In this document: piece by piece, positions 36,748-46,512 of the stretch
How positions within the stretch are numbered: position 1 is the stretch's first letter
How the letters are laid out: each line of letters begins with the position of its first letter
NCBI RefSeq assembly: GCF_008367235.1
Contig: NZ_VTZS01000003.1
Location: forward strand, 784,907-848,906
Origin: Pareuzebyella sediminis
GTDB lineage: Bacteria; Bacteroidota; Bacteroidia; Flavobacteriales; Flavobacteriaceae
Reading direction: 5' to 3'
DNA length: 64,000 bases
Notes under the pieces: model-generated
The model's input: the letters and a program-made list of their open reading frames with translations, nothing else
What the model was told of the DNA's origin: nothing
Databases searched by the model: none
Translations under genes and position numbers: made by a program

Positions 36748-39372
36748 CTACCTATTGATTTCTTCTATGAGGTTGGCCACTAAGGCCGTCCATCCGGTTT
36801 GATGCGATGCCCCGACCCCACGACCGGTTTCTCCATCGAAATATTCATAGAAGAGAATAAGATCTTTAAAATATGGGTCGGTGTATTTTTTTTGATGCTG
36901 CAGGTGTACTGGGCGATTGTCGTTGGCATCCTTTTTGAAAATATGAATGAGGCGTCTGCTGATGTCAAAGGCTATTTCCTTAAGATTTAAGTAGGTGTCG
37001 CTTCCTGTGGGACACGCAAATTTGAGACGATCTTCGAAATGGTTGTGATACTCTTTAAAAGTGCCTATAAATAGATAATTCATCGGCAGCCAAATGGGTC
37101 CCCTCCAATTTGAGTTTCCTCCAAAAAGATCGGTCGTTGATTCCGCTGGTTCATAATTGATGCTGTAGGTGTGACCATCTATTTGAACCGAATAGGGGTT
37201 TTCATGGGCTTTCGACAGGGATCGTATACCATGTTCGCTTAGAAATTCAGATTCGTTCAATATTGTTTTCATTAATATTTCCAAGCGTTTTCTTGGTACA
37301 AGAGAGAGCAACACATCTTTGTTAGGATTATATTCTTCAATTACGGTATACTTTTCGGTGTCGAATCGATATTTACGAAACCATTCCATACTACTTCGGA
37401 ATCGGGGCAGTTTATCCAAAGTTTCCTTTCTAATATTCAAGACGGCGGCCAAAGAGAGTAGCCCAGATATCGACCGTACCTTTATCGGTACTTTCTCCTT
37501 ATTTGGAAGTACAAGAGTATCATAAAAAAAGCCCTCTTTCTCGTCCCAAGAACTAGACCCACCCCTTATTTTATTAAGGGCTTCGGCGATAAAGGTGAAA
37601 TGGCCGAAGTATTTGATGGCCATATCTTCAAATGCTTCATCTTCAACAGCTATTTCCAAGGCAATTTCTAGCATATTGAGGCAGTAAAGTGCCATCCAAG
37701 AGGTGCCGTCAATTTGTTCAAGAGTACCTCCACCGGGAATAGCATTGCTTCGATCGAACACCCCGATATTGTCAAGACCCAAAAATCCGCCTTGAAAAAT
37801 GTTGTTGTTCATCTTATCCTCTCGATTGACCCACCAAGTAAAATTTAAGGCCAATTTGTTGAACATTCGTTTTAAGAATTTGAGGTCGCCCTTTCCTTTG
37901 ATACGCTGCTCCATTTGATAGATGTGTATGGCCGCCCATGCTTGAACAGGAGGGTTCACATCGCTAAAGTTCCATTCATAGGCCGGTATTTGTCCGTTGG
38001 GAGCCATATACCATTCTTTGGTAAACAAAAGCATTTGTTCCTTGGCAAAATCAGGATCGATCATAGCGAAGGTCACACAGTGGAACGCCGTGTCCCAAGC
38101 GGCAAACCACGGATATTCCCAAGCATCGGGCATGGATAATATATCATGGTTTCGAAGGGTCAGCCAATCCCTATTACGGCCGAACCATCTTTCTTGAGGG
38201 GGTATGTCATCACCGTCGCCCTCAAGCCATTTTTCAACATCATAATTATAATACTGCTTAGACCATAATAGGCCTGCAAACGCTTGTTTCTGTATGTCAC
38301 GCTGGTCAGTAGATGATTTTTCGGTGACTTGGTGCCAAAAAGCGGAAGATTCTGCGGTACGTTCCAGAAAAACAGTATCGAAATTATCATCAAAAGGATT
38401 TTCATGAGTAGTGTTGGAAAGCCTTAGCTTTATGGTTTTTGTTTCTCCAGGTTCCAGCTTTAGTTCGTAAAGAGGAGCAAATTTGGTTCCTTGCGTATTT
38501 TTTTCGGCCAAGGAATAGTCGTTAGCAATTACTGCTTCGTGAAACAGGTCTTTTTTGAAAGGATGATTGTTTTTGTCATTAAAAATCCTACTTCTATTCG
38601 TCTCGTTTTCGGTAAATAAAAGGCGATTTGGCTCTTCGAAATAAAGATTGTAGTTACCCACGTAAATATGTTCGACAGAAACAGATAAACCATCCTTTCC
38701 TTTTTTGATGAGCGGTTTTTTCTTCATGGGTTCGAAGCTCCATAAATTGCGGATCCATAAGGTCGGCAAGAGATATATTGGAGCGTCTTTAGGGCCTCTA
38801 TTACTAATACTTATTTTGATCAAGAGGTCTTCCACATCCGCTTTGGCATACTCTGTTAGCACATCAAAGTATTCATTATTGTCAAAAACACCCGTATCTA
38901 AAAGCTCATATTCCGTGTCGTTCTTGCCACGATTTCGGTTTTTTTCCACCAAGTCGAGGTAAGGATATTCTCGTTGAGCATATTTGTACAAGTGTTTCAT
39001 GTACGCATGGGAGGGGGTATTTTCGAGATAGTAATAGAGTTCTTTGACATCTTCACCGTGATTTCCCCTCGGACCGGAAAGGCCAAAAAGGCGTTCTTTT
39101 AAAATGGGGTCTTTACCGTTCCATAGGGCTACAGCAAAACAGATATTGCAATAGCGGTCCGAAATTCCGGCAATACCATCTTCACCCCACCGATAGGTTC
39201 GACTTCGAGAGTGATCATGCGTAAAATAATTCCAGGCGTCACCATTGGCGCTATAGTCTTCGCGCACCGTACCCCATTGGCGTTCACTCAGGTAAGGCCC
39301 CCACTTGAGCCAGTCTTCATGTTTTGAATAATGGGCTTCAAGTCTTTTGTGTTCTTTTGTGTCTAGGGCCAT
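36748..39372 (-). CDS. GH63-like glucosidase
   Basis: Cytosolic-looking glycoside hydrolase of 874 residues with no signal peptide, of the MGH1/GH63 (alpha/alpha)6-barrel group often annotated simply as glucosidase. The N-terminus has the family motif GPYLSERQWGTVREDYS (about 25-41). The catalytic domain has WFGRNRDWLTLRNHD, EYPWFAAWDTAFHCV (the Asp near residue 426 is the likely general acid) and GGNSNWRGPIWLPMNYL, and ends GVGASHQTGWTALVANLIEE. Relatives act on alpha-linked glucosides or mannosylglycerate. The true substrate cannot be assigned from sequence. Confidence 0.85.
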   Translation of the reverse strand: MALDTKEHKRLEAHYSKHEDWLKWGPYLSERQWGTVREDYSANGDAWNYFTHDHSRSRTYRWGEDGIAGISDRYCNICFAVALWNGKDPILKERLFGLSGPRGNHGEDVKELYYYLENTPSHAYMKHLYKYAQREYPYLDLVEKNRNRGKNDTEYELLDTGVFDNNEYFDVLTEYAKADVEDLLIKISISNRGPKDAPIYLLPTLWIRNLWSFEPMKKKPLIKKGKDGLSVSVEHIYVGNYNLYFEEPNRLLFTENETNRSRIFNDKNNHPFKKDLFHEAVIANDYSLAEKNTQGTKFAPLYELKLEPGETKTIKLRLSNTTHENPFDDNFDTVFLERTAESSAFWHQVTEKSSTDQRDIQKQAFAGLLWSKQYYNYDVEKWLEGDGDDIPPQERWFGRNRDWLTLRNHDILSMPDAWEYPWFAAWDTAFHCVTFAMIDPDFAKEQMLLFTKEWYMAPNGQIPAYEWNFSDVNPPVQAWAAIHIYQMEQRIKGKGDLKFLKRMFNKLALNFTWWVNREDKMNNNIFQGGFLGLDNIGVFDRSNAIPGGGTLEQIDGTSWMALYCLNMLEIALEIAVEDEAFEDMAIKYFGHFTFIAEALNKIRGGSSSWDEKEGFFYDTLVLPNKEKVPIKVRSISGLLSLAAVLNIRKETLDKLPRFRSSMEWFRKYRFDTEKYTVIEEYNPNKDVLLSLVPRKRLEILMKTILNESEFLSEHGIRSLSKAHENPYSVQIDGHTYSINYEPAESTTDLFGGNSNWRGPIWLPMNYLFIGTFKEYHNHFEDRLKFACPTGSDTYLNLKEIAFDISRRLIHIFKKDANDNRPVHLQHQKKYTDPYFKDLILFYEYFDGETGRGVGASHQTGWTALVANLIEEINR

Positions 39373-39562
39373 ACAGTTTTGGTATTCTAGTTTGAAGATA
39401 TAAAATCTTGGTTCATATGTAGCGATTTTATAAGTTTAATGATATTTCTACGTTATACTATACGGTTGGTGATTTTAGCTTGAAAAATGGATAAATTAGA
39501 AAAGGGGGGAAAGAGAAAGGTGCTTATCCTTTCCTCAGAAATTATGGGAATTCTCTGGAAAT

Positions 39563-39994
39563 ATGGGCGATAAACGACTTGTTTTTTGGAATATACTACT
39601 AGTTATTACGGTCATTATTTGCCTAACAGCCTTTGTAATGCATAGCAAAAACTGGACGAAAACAAATGCGGAGGGGATGCAGGTCTTGTCGGGCTTTTAT
39701 TATCAAAAAGTACCATTCTTAGAATTGGATAGTGTCGACCTGCTCGAGAAAATTCCACCTATGGAAAGGATCAATGGCTTTTCGGCTTTAGATACTGAAA
39801 AAGGTATTTTTAGGGAATTTAAAGATTCGCTCACCGATAAAAGGGTCTATGTTTATGTTGATAATCTCACGAACCAAAAAATCAAATTGGTACATCACGA
39901 TTCATTAAAGCTCTATATTAATTTGAAGGACTCGACCGAAACCGACAAGTTGTACCAATTTCTTTTAGCAAAGGTCGTCAAAGAACCGAAATGA
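39563..39994 (+). CDS. Small single-TM hypothetical protein
   Basis: A 143-residue protein with one N-terminal TM helix (FWNILLVITVIICLTAFVMH) and a hydrophilic domain of about 115 residues with no Cys and several short beta-like stretches (KRVYVYVDNLTNQKIKLV). It is probably anchored in the inner membrane and faces the periplasm. No family is recognised. It is followed after 61 bp by a DUF2141 protein. Confidence 0.6.
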   Translation: MGDKRLVFWNILLVITVIICLTAFVMHSKNWTKTNAEGMQVLSGFYYQKVPFLELDSVDLLEKIPPMERINGFSALDTEKGIFREFKDSLTDKRVYVYVDNLTNQKIKLVHHDSLKLYINLKDSTETDKLYQFLLAKVVKEPK

Positions 39995-40055
39995 CTTAAA
40001 ATAATAAATATAGTCGAGAATGCTTTTACGCCCAATGTATTTTAAAACTTAAATT

Positions 40056-40463
40056 ATGAAAAGAATCAGTATTCTCATGATGATACTGCCGTTTTTCGCT
40101 ATAGCGCAAAATACGCTCAATGTTTCCGTTCTTGGGGTGGCCACATCCAAAGGTAATATTAGTGTAGCAGTTTATAATAAGCAAGATGGCTTCTTGAAAT
40201 TCGATAAAGTCTTTAAGAGCGATAGTATCTTGGCCAAAAAGGGGAAAACCGAAATAGCGATTAAAGATCTCCCAGAGGGAGAGTATGCGATCGCAATATT
40301 TCATGATGAAAATGGGAATAACCTTTTAGACGTCAATTGGTTGGGAATACCTAAGGAAAAATGTGGGTTTTCAAAGGGACACATGAAGACCTTTGGCCCT
40401 CCCAGCTATAAGGAATGTGCATTTATGGTGACCAAGGACCAGAGTGTTCAAATCATACTATGA
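40056..40463 (+). CDS. DUF2141 exported protein
   Basis: A 135-residue exported protein. The signal peptide (ILMMILPFFAIAQ) is followed by the DUF2141 pattern: LNVSVLGVATSKGNISVAVYN, AIKDLPEGEYAIAIFHDENGN, LDVNWLGIPKEKCGFSKG and FGPPSYKECAF. The domain is a small beta-sandwich of unknown function that is common in Bacteroidota. Confidence 0.88.
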   Translation: MKRISILMMILPFFAIAQNTLNVSVLGVATSKGNISVAVYNKQDGFLKFDKVFKSDSILAKKGKTEIAIKDLPEGEYAIAIFHDENGNNLLDVNWLGIPKEKCGFSKGHMKTFGPPSYKECAFMVTKDQSVQIIL

Positions 40464-40569
40464 TGACTACAGGAACGTACCGGATGTGCCATGTCTAAGG
40501 ATTTTGAGGTAACAAGGGATTGTTCTCTAAGGTGTTTGAACAATCGCTAACTTTGCACAAATACACTCT

Positions 40570-40956
40570 ATGATACTTCTAACTCAGTCGGTAGCCGCAC
40601 TATATGGGCTTTTAGCCGTGATATTTGGTGCTTTTGGGGCTCACGCCCTTAAAAAAACCTTCTCTGAAAATGAACTCAAAAGTTTTGAGACAGGGGTCAA
40701 ATATCAAATGTATCATGCATTGGTGCTATTAGTGTTGAGTTTTAACCTGAATTTAGATACTCCCTTGCAACGAATCATGGCCTACTGTTTTATATTCGGA
40801 ATATTTCTATTCTCTTTCAGCATTTACGGACTAACGCTTAGTGCGGCCAAAGGAAAGAAACTAAAAATTCTGGGTCCTATAACACCCATTGGAGGGTTGT
40901 TATTGGTAGCAGGTTGGGGATTGCTAGGTTATTTTTTTATCGGCAACTATTTCTGA
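40570..40956 (+). CDS. DUF423 small membrane protein
   Basis: A 128-residue inner-membrane protein with four TM helices. It carries the DUF423 signature: AVIFGAFGAHALKKTFSENEL near the N-terminus, KYQMYHALVLLVL, and KILGPITPIGGLLLVAGWGLL near the C-terminus. The function of the family is not established. Confidence 0.9.
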   Translation: MILLTQSVAALYGLLAVIFGAFGAHALKKTFSENELKSFETGVKYQMYHALVLLVLSFNLNLDTPLQRIMAYCFIFGIFLFSFSIYGLTLSAAKGKKLKILGPITPIGGLLLVAGWGLLGYFFIGNYF

Positions 40957-41004
40957 CGCGCAAACATAGGATTACCAACCTGCTACAAGTAAAAATACGT
41001 CATC

Positions 41005-42540
41005 TTATGGGTCACCGAATTCGGTTTCCGAAGTAAATTCTTTAATGGCTTGATTCGGTTCGATAATGTCGTAGCCTTTCCAGAAATCCGGGTCGTAGTT
41101 GGGCATATATTCCGGAAGCACATCGTTATTTTCCTTAAACGCTTCGTACTCACCTGAGTTGATAGGGCTTTCGTTAAAAATAACCAATTCGTAACGATTA
41201 CGATTGCCAAAGGCGGCGTCTATCTTCATGGCCAGCTCATTCTGTTTTCTACGACCTTTCACGTTTTTGTTTTTTTCTATGATTTTCAAGGGTCGATTGA
41301 TTCCTACGCGAACGCCCTTGACCACATCGTAGTAGCCTAGATGATATTTGCCATCATCGCCTTTGTTGAATATGATTCGTCCTTTGGCGAGGTACTCATT
41401 GATGGACACACCGAGCAATTTAAAATCACGCAGTGGTTTTACGTTTTCAAAATCCATTCGAATCAAAGCAAAGTCGTCGGAATTGATGTACAGCGTGCCC
41501 CGGTAGTCTGCACGCCCATCGGGAACAAAACTGATTACATACACTGGTTCATCTCCGATGTAGGTGTAATTTTCAAGCACAAGATCATACTTCCGAGGTT
41601 TGAAAATTATATTGTAATCGCTATCGTCGAAGATGGGTAGGTTGGTATACAGATTGCCTAAGGTCTTGCGCTTAAAACTGGAAAAGAACTTCCTGCGCTC
41701 TTCCTTCTTCTCTTTCTCTTTTTCCAAGTATGCATTCAAGGCTGCGGTATCGGTCGAATCGATATCGGTCTCAAATAGCCCGTCCATTTCTTCCTCGTCG
41801 ATCTTGGTGCCGAACAGTCCCGATTTTATCTTGAAATACGAATCAGGCTTCACATTCTCTTCTATTATGGCATCAAACTTTTTTTCCAGGGCCTCAAAAT
41901 CGAGGGCTTTGTTTTTATCGTACAATTCCGATGCTTTGATGAGATCTAATTTTTGTTCGTCCTCGTCAGCGCCCCCGTAAAGGTCTCCTAGCATTTCGGT
42001 ATAATAGGTATTACTTTTTGGGATACTCCGTACAACGCTATCTAGAAAGTCTTTGTTAAAAGCGTCAATAGTCGATTTTTTGATAACATACTCACTTTTG
42101 AGCACGGTATTTTGATAGGTTTCACGTAAAAAAAGCCTCTTTTTTCCATACCCCATGTTATAGTTCTTGCTCAGGTTGTCTTCAACGAGTTCTAAAATTT
42201 CTTTTGGAGTATAGTTCTTGTTGGTTACGATGACCGGATTCAGTTCGATTGCTTTAGGATTCAGATAGATAATACCTTCGCTGAATTCTTGAATAGGTTT
42301 ACCTATCGATGCATAACCAATGGAAGAAATATGTAAAGAGTCGGTCGGTGCCACTTGGTCGTTCAAGATAAAGGTAAAACGACCTTCCTCATTGGTAATC
42401 ATCCCTCGATTGTTCAACTGCACCGTGACATAGGGTATAGGTTTTTTCGTGACCGAGTCAAGAATTCTTGCGGTCAGTGTTTGTCCATAGTGCGCAGAAG
42501 TTGCAAAAATGAAAAGCGTAAGGGCGAGGGTTTTGGACAT
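41005..42540 (-). CDS. Carboxypeptidase-like regulatory domain protein
   Basis: Exported protein of 511 residues. A signal peptide (ALTLFIFATSAHYGQ) precedes a CarboxypepD_reg-like domain (residues about 20-105; LTARILDSVTKKPIPYVTVQL, SLHISSIGYASIGKPI). The remaining 400 residues match an architecture widespread in Flavobacteriia, with a beta-rich C-terminal part (YVISFVPDGRADYRGTLYI, LIRMDFENVKPLRDFKLLGVS). Its role is unknown; envelope location is inferred from the signal peptide. Confidence 0.8.
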   Translation of the reverse strand: MSKTLALTLFIFATSAHYGQTLTARILDSVTKKPIPYVTVQLNNRGMITNEEGRFTFILNDQVAPTDSLHISSIGYASIGKPIQEFSEGIIYLNPKAIELNPVIVTNKNYTPKEILELVEDNLSKNYNMGYGKKRLFLRETYQNTVLKSEYVIKKSTIDAFNKDFLDSVVRSIPKSNTYYTEMLGDLYGGADEDEQKLDLIKASELYDKNKALDFEALEKKFDAIIEENVKPDSYFKIKSGLFGTKIDEEEMDGLFETDIDSTDTAALNAYLEKEKEKKEERRKFFSSFKRKTLGNLYTNLPIFDDSDYNIIFKPRKYDLVLENYTYIGDEPVYVISFVPDGRADYRGTLYINSDDFALIRMDFENVKPLRDFKLLGVSINEYLAKGRIIFNKGDDGKYHLGYYDVVKGVRVGINRPLKIIEKNKNVKGRRKQNELAMKIDAAFGNRNRYELVIFNESPINSGEYEAFKENNDVLPEYMPNYDPDFWKGYDIIEPNQAIKEFTSETEFGDP

Positions 42541-42719
42541 TCGTTAAAATTATACCCAAAAGAAGCAATAGCAGATGAAGATTCCGAAGTTTTTTTGATT
42601 TAATTAATACCGAATTATTGTTTTTTTAACGAATTAAGGTATGTGGGAGTACAAACAACGGAGTTGAAAGGGTCGGATACAAAGTTTTAGAAAAGCTTAT
42701 GGTACCCCCAAAAGGTAGG

Positions 42720-42863
42720 TCAATGGCATCCACAATCATCTTGACCACAGGGTTTGGATTTATCGGAACCGGATACAAAGAGCGATCGGGGCAGTAAAAA
42801 CTTTTTTATTAAGTATCCCACGGCAATCGCAAGAATAATATAAACCAGTATAGATTGAAACAT
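42720..42863 (-). CDS. FeoB-associated Cys-rich membrane protein (47 aa)
   Basis: A short gene read directly from the minus strand: ATG at 42863, TGA at 42720-42722. The product has one TM helix (SILVYIILAIAVGYLIKKF, residues 4-22) and a C-terminal CGQDDCGCH tail with three Cys and a terminal His. Short Cys-rich membrane proteins of this type commonly follow feoB in Bacteroidota and Firmicutes and are thought to help Fe(II) uptake, perhaps by binding iron at the FeoB pore. It starts 6 bp after the feoB stop. Confidence 0.85.
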   Translation of the reverse strand: MFQSILVYIILAIAVGYLIKKFLLPRSLFVSGSDKSKPCGQDDCGCH

Positions 42864-42869
42864 GACGAT

Positions 42870-45107
42870 TTATTTGAGAATTTGATAGGCAATCAACGCT
42901 ATAAGATACGCAAAAACACTCATAAATACCAATTGAGAAACGGGCCATTTCCAAGAATTGGTCTCCCTTTTCACGATAGCTAGGGTACTCATACATTGCA
43001 TAGCAAAGGCATAGAATAATAGCAAAGAGATACCGGATGCCAGATTGAACAATGGCCTCTGTGTTTCTGGGTTCACTTCGGCCGCCATACGGTGTTTTAT
43101 CGTTTCCTCCTGGTCGCTTCCCACACTGTAGATGGTGGCCAATGTACCAACGAAAACTTCCCTTGCTGCAAAAGAAGTCAATACGGCTATACCGATTTTC
43201 CAATCATAGCCCAAAGGTTTAACTATGGGTTCGATACCCTTACCGAGCTTGCCTATGTAAGAGTTTTCCAGTTTGTAACTTGAGATTTCTTGTTGAAGGG
43301 CCGTTTCGGATAGCGTAGCTTTTTTTTGTTCCAAAGAGTCATTGATAGCCAAAGCGCTAATATCGTATACGCCGGATGAAACACTATCGTTGAGGGCCTT
43401 GGTGTAAGACCGAAGGTCATCTGCGATGGCCGATTGGTTGAAGTTGGAAAAACCTTCGGATTGAACCCGTTCTGTAACAATGGCCTCCGCATCGTTGAAT
43501 TCTTCCGAATATCCGTTAGAACCCAAAAACCAAAGGATTATAGAAATGGCCAATATGATTTTTCCTGCACCAAGCACAAAACTTTTGGTCTTTTCCCAAA
43601 CGGTATAAGCTACGTTTTTTAGCATCGGTAGCTTATAATTCGGCATTTCTATGACAAAAAACGTTCGGCTTTTTATATTTAAAACCTTATTTAGCACCAT
43701 AGCCGATAATATAGCGGCACCAAAACCTATGAGATATAGCATCATTAAGGTCAATGCCTGGTACCCCAATCCCAAAATGCGGCCTTCTGGAATAATAAGG
43801 GCAATTATAATAAGGTAAATCGGCAGACGTGCCGAACAAGTGGTGAAGGGGGTGACCAAAATGGTAATCAAACGTTCCTTCCAGCTTTCTATAGTACGGG
43901 TCGCCATAATAGCTGGAATGGCACAGGCAGTACCCGATATCAAAGGAACGACACTTTTACCGCTCAAACCAAAAGGGCGCATAATACGGTCCATCAAAAA
44001 GACCACCCTGCTCATGTACCCACTTTCCTCCAACAATGAAATAAAGAGAAATAAAAATGCAATTTGCGGTATAAAGATGACGATACCGCCGATACCCGCA
44101 AGTATACCTTCTGCCAGAAGGTCTGTGAACATTCCCGGAGGCAATGTGTTTTTGACCCATTCGCTGGCCGAAGCAAAAAGTTCGTCGATAAAGTCCATGG
44201 GATAGCTGCTCCAATCATAGATGGCCTGAAAAATGGTCAATAAAATGATGAAGAAAATCAGATAACCAAAAACCTTATGTGTTAGAATTTTATCAAGAGT
44301 TGCCCTAAACCCTTTTGCCGCGGTCAAATCTACTTTGTAGGTTTCCTTGAGGATACCATTAATAAATTGATACCGAAGAATCGTTTCTTTTTGTTGTAGC
44401 CGTTTGAGTTCAGAGGATGACTTTGTAGCAAAGGAGGAGGTGTCTTTAATAAGCTTTTTTTCGATGGGCATAAAATTCACATCCTGTGTGATTACCAACC
44501 AAAGCTTATACAGGTCTTGTTTCGGGAACGTAGTCCTTAATTTGTCAAAATATTCGGGGGCAATGACCGTGGTATCGACATTAGGAGCCGTGGAGAGATT
44601 CTTGTAATCTGCGATAAGTTCTTTTAAACGATCGATCCCCGTTCCTTTACGAGTACTGACCAAGGCAATTTTGGTATCTAGCTTTTCCTCTAACAAAGTA
44701 ATATCGATCGATATGCCTTTGCGCGACATACGGTCAGCCATATTGATAACCAGAATTACCGGTATCTTCAGGTCTTTGATCTGGGTAAAGAGCAGTAGGT
44801 TCCTTTTCAGGTTTTCGACATCCGAAATAACAATGGCGACGTCGGGATGGTCTTTGTCATTTTTGTTGAGCAGCAGTTCTACGGCGACGCTCTCGTCAAG
44901 GGAGGTCGTATTGAGGCTGTAGGTACCCGGTAGGTCTAAAATGTGGGCCTTGACTCCTCGGGCCAATTTACAGATACCTTCTTTCTTTTCGACCGTAATC
45001 CCCGGATAATTGCCTACTTTTTGATTAAGGCCCGTTAATTGATTAAATACTGAAGTTTTACCCGTATTTGGGTTTCCTATAAGGGCCACGTTGATCTGTT
45101 TGCTCAT
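42870..45107 (-). CDS. feoB: Ferrous iron transporter FeoB
   Basis: Inner-membrane Fe(II) transporter of 745 residues. The N-terminal G domain has G1 GNPNTGKT (residues 11-18), G3 DLPGTYSL (about 59) and G4 NMAD (about 123). A helical spacer follows and then the transmembrane core with Gate motifs (SGTACAIPAIMATRTIES; TSFAAREVFVGTLATIYSV). The length is normal for the family. The start overlaps the feoA stop by 4 nt. The Cys-rich protein follows downstream, completing a Bacteroidota-type feo operon. Confidence 0.97.
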   Translation of the reverse strand: MSKQINVALIGNPNTGKTSVFNQLTGLNQKVGNYPGITVEKKEGICKLARGVKAHILDLPGTYSLNTTSLDESVAVELLLNKNDKDHPDVAIVISDVENLKRNLLLFTQIKDLKIPVILVINMADRMSRKGISIDITLLEEKLDTKIALVSTRKGTGIDRLKELIADYKNLSTAPNVDTTVIAPEYFDKLRTTFPKQDLYKLWLVITQDVNFMPIEKKLIKDTSSFATKSSSELKRLQQKETILRYQFINGILKETYKVDLTAAKGFRATLDKILTHKVFGYLIFFIILLTIFQAIYDWSSYPMDFIDELFASASEWVKNTLPPGMFTDLLAEGILAGIGGIVIFIPQIAFLFLFISLLEESGYMSRVVFLMDRIMRPFGLSGKSVVPLISGTACAIPAIMATRTIESWKERLITILVTPFTTCSARLPIYLIIIALIIPEGRILGLGYQALTLMMLYLIGFGAAILSAMVLNKVLNIKSRTFFVIEMPNYKLPMLKNVAYTVWEKTKSFVLGAGKIILAISIILWFLGSNGYSEEFNDAEAIVTERVQSEGFSNFNQSAIADDLRSYTKALNDSVSSGVYDISALAINDSLEQKKATLSETALQQEISSYKLENSYIGKLGKGIEPIVKPLGYDWKIGIAVLTSFAAREVFVGTLATIYSVGSDQEETIKHRMAAEVNPETQRPLFNLASGISLLLFYAFAMQCMSTLAIVKRETNSWKWPVSQLVFMSVFAYLIALIAYQILK

Positions 45108-45349
45108 ACGACGACCTTATCTTCAAAAACATCCAGTTCTATGAGAAGTGCCGTTTCTCGTCTAATGGCGATATGAGACCCATTGACATTGATGTAAATA
45201 GGATCATTAAGGGGAGCTACCTGCACCAATTCTATTTCATTGCCAGGTAAACAGCCAAGTTCTAAAAGCTTTATAGGCAGAATATCATCGGCAAATTCTT
45301 TAATTATGCCCTTTTGCCCTCTCTTCAACTGTGCTACGGTTACAGTCAA
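45104..45349 (-). CDS. feoA: FeoA-family protein
   Basis: An 81-residue cytosolic SH3-like protein with the FeoA pattern TVAQLKRGQKGIIKEF, LLELGCLPGNEIELVQVAPLNDP and HIAIRRETALLIEL. It assists FeoB in ferrous iron uptake, and the two are translationally coupled (ATGA). It is the first gene of the feo operon. No Fur box was recognised in the AT-rich upstream sequence. Confidence 0.95.
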   Translation of the reverse strand: MTVTVAQLKRGQKGIIKEFADDILPIKLLELGCLPGNEIELVQVAPLNDPIYINVNGSHIAIRRETALLIELDVFEDKVVV

Positions 45350-45616
45350 TTTTTATTTAGATTGATTATAAGTAACAACAAATTTAAGGGAAAAATCTTG
45401 AATAGACGGAGGTTTGCCAAAAAAAGACAAACGATTTTTAAGGGGAAGCGGAAGTTGAAGTGGCATATTGAACGCTATATAACTTGGGGCAGGATAGGAT
45501 AAGGTCAATTGCTTCGGGTTTGGTCACATATACCGACGCTTATTTAACCTATCTACGTGGCCTGTAGCGTCGTAAAATAGAAGTAGGTCGCCCCCTAAGG
45601 GTAGTAAAATGATGTC

Positions 45617-46291
45617 TTAATCTTTATGGTAAGAGGATCTTAAAACCTCTAGATCTTCCATCAACCGATCGATTTCCTCGGATTTTGTGCCATCGTAGAA
45701 ACCGCGAATTCGCTTTTCCTTATCCACAAGAATAAAATTTTCAGTGTGAATCATGTCATAAGGGCCACCATCACCGTCATCCTTAACCGCCAAGTATGAT
45801 TTTCGGGCCAACTCATAAATTTGCTTTTTGTCTCCGGTAACCAAGTTCCATTTCCTGTCGTCTACCCCTTTTTCAAGGGCATACTTTTTCAATTGTGCTA
45901 CAGAATCAATTTCGGGCGTCACTGAATGTGACAACAGTTTTACATCATCGTGACCTATACGACTTTGGATATCGGCCATGTTTTTAGTCATAATAGGGCA
46001 TATGGTCGGGCAAGTCGTAAAGAAAAAATCAGCGATATAAATCGTATTGCGATAATCGTCTTGGGTAATTTGCTCACCATTTTGATTTACAAGCGAGAAG
46101 GGGCCAATGGTGTGATATTTTTTAATGTATTGCACCGTACTGTCTACCAGTTCGGAATTTACCATCGAAGGTTGATAGATAGGTAAGATTTTTTTGGGCT
46201 TAAGCGCGTCATAAAAAAGATATACGATGATGCACGAGATGCAAAATAGAACGATTCCAAAGAATTTGTATTTGCTGAAGAACGACCGCAT
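45617..46291 (-). CDS. SCO1/SenC-family copper chaperone
   Basis: Thioredoxin-fold protein of 224 residues. An N-terminal TM anchor (residues about 10-30) places it in the periplasm. The Cu ligands are present: CPTIC (about residue 94, in ADFFFTTCPTICPIM) and a later His (DMIHTENFILVDKEKRIRGFYDGT). SCO proteins deliver copper to the CuA site of cytochrome oxidase or act as thiol reductases. It is monocistronic here. Confidence 0.93.
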   Translation of the reverse strand: MRSFFSKYKFFGIVLFCISCIIVYLFYDALKPKKILPIYQPSMVNSELVDSTVQYIKKYHTIGPFSLVNQNGEQITQDDYRNTIYIADFFFTTCPTICPIMTKNMADIQSRIGHDDVKLLSHSVTPEIDSVAQLKKYALEKGVDDRKWNLVTGDKKQIYELARKSYLAVKDDGDGGPYDMIHTENFILVDKEKRIRGFYDGTKSEEIDRLMEDLEVLRSSYHKD

Positions 46292-46512
46292 ACGCTTTTG
46301 TGCAAAGATACGTTAGACTTTTATGGCTTTCAAGCGGTATTCGTTCGGGGGCTGCTAAATGTTTCTTAAAAACTCCTAGGTACATAGACTTTCTTTTTTT
46401 AAGAGTACTTAAAAGTGTACTTTTGTGCGCTGAATTTATTTTGGTGATGGCAAAAACCGACATGGGGCGAGGAATAGTTTGAAATAAGTTCTATTAATTT
46501 TAGAAAACCTAG

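Noticed and set aside
45350..45616. Small gene between feoA and the SCO gene
   Set aside because: The 62-codon ORF on the plus strand overlaps the feoA start and has a random-looking, basic composition.
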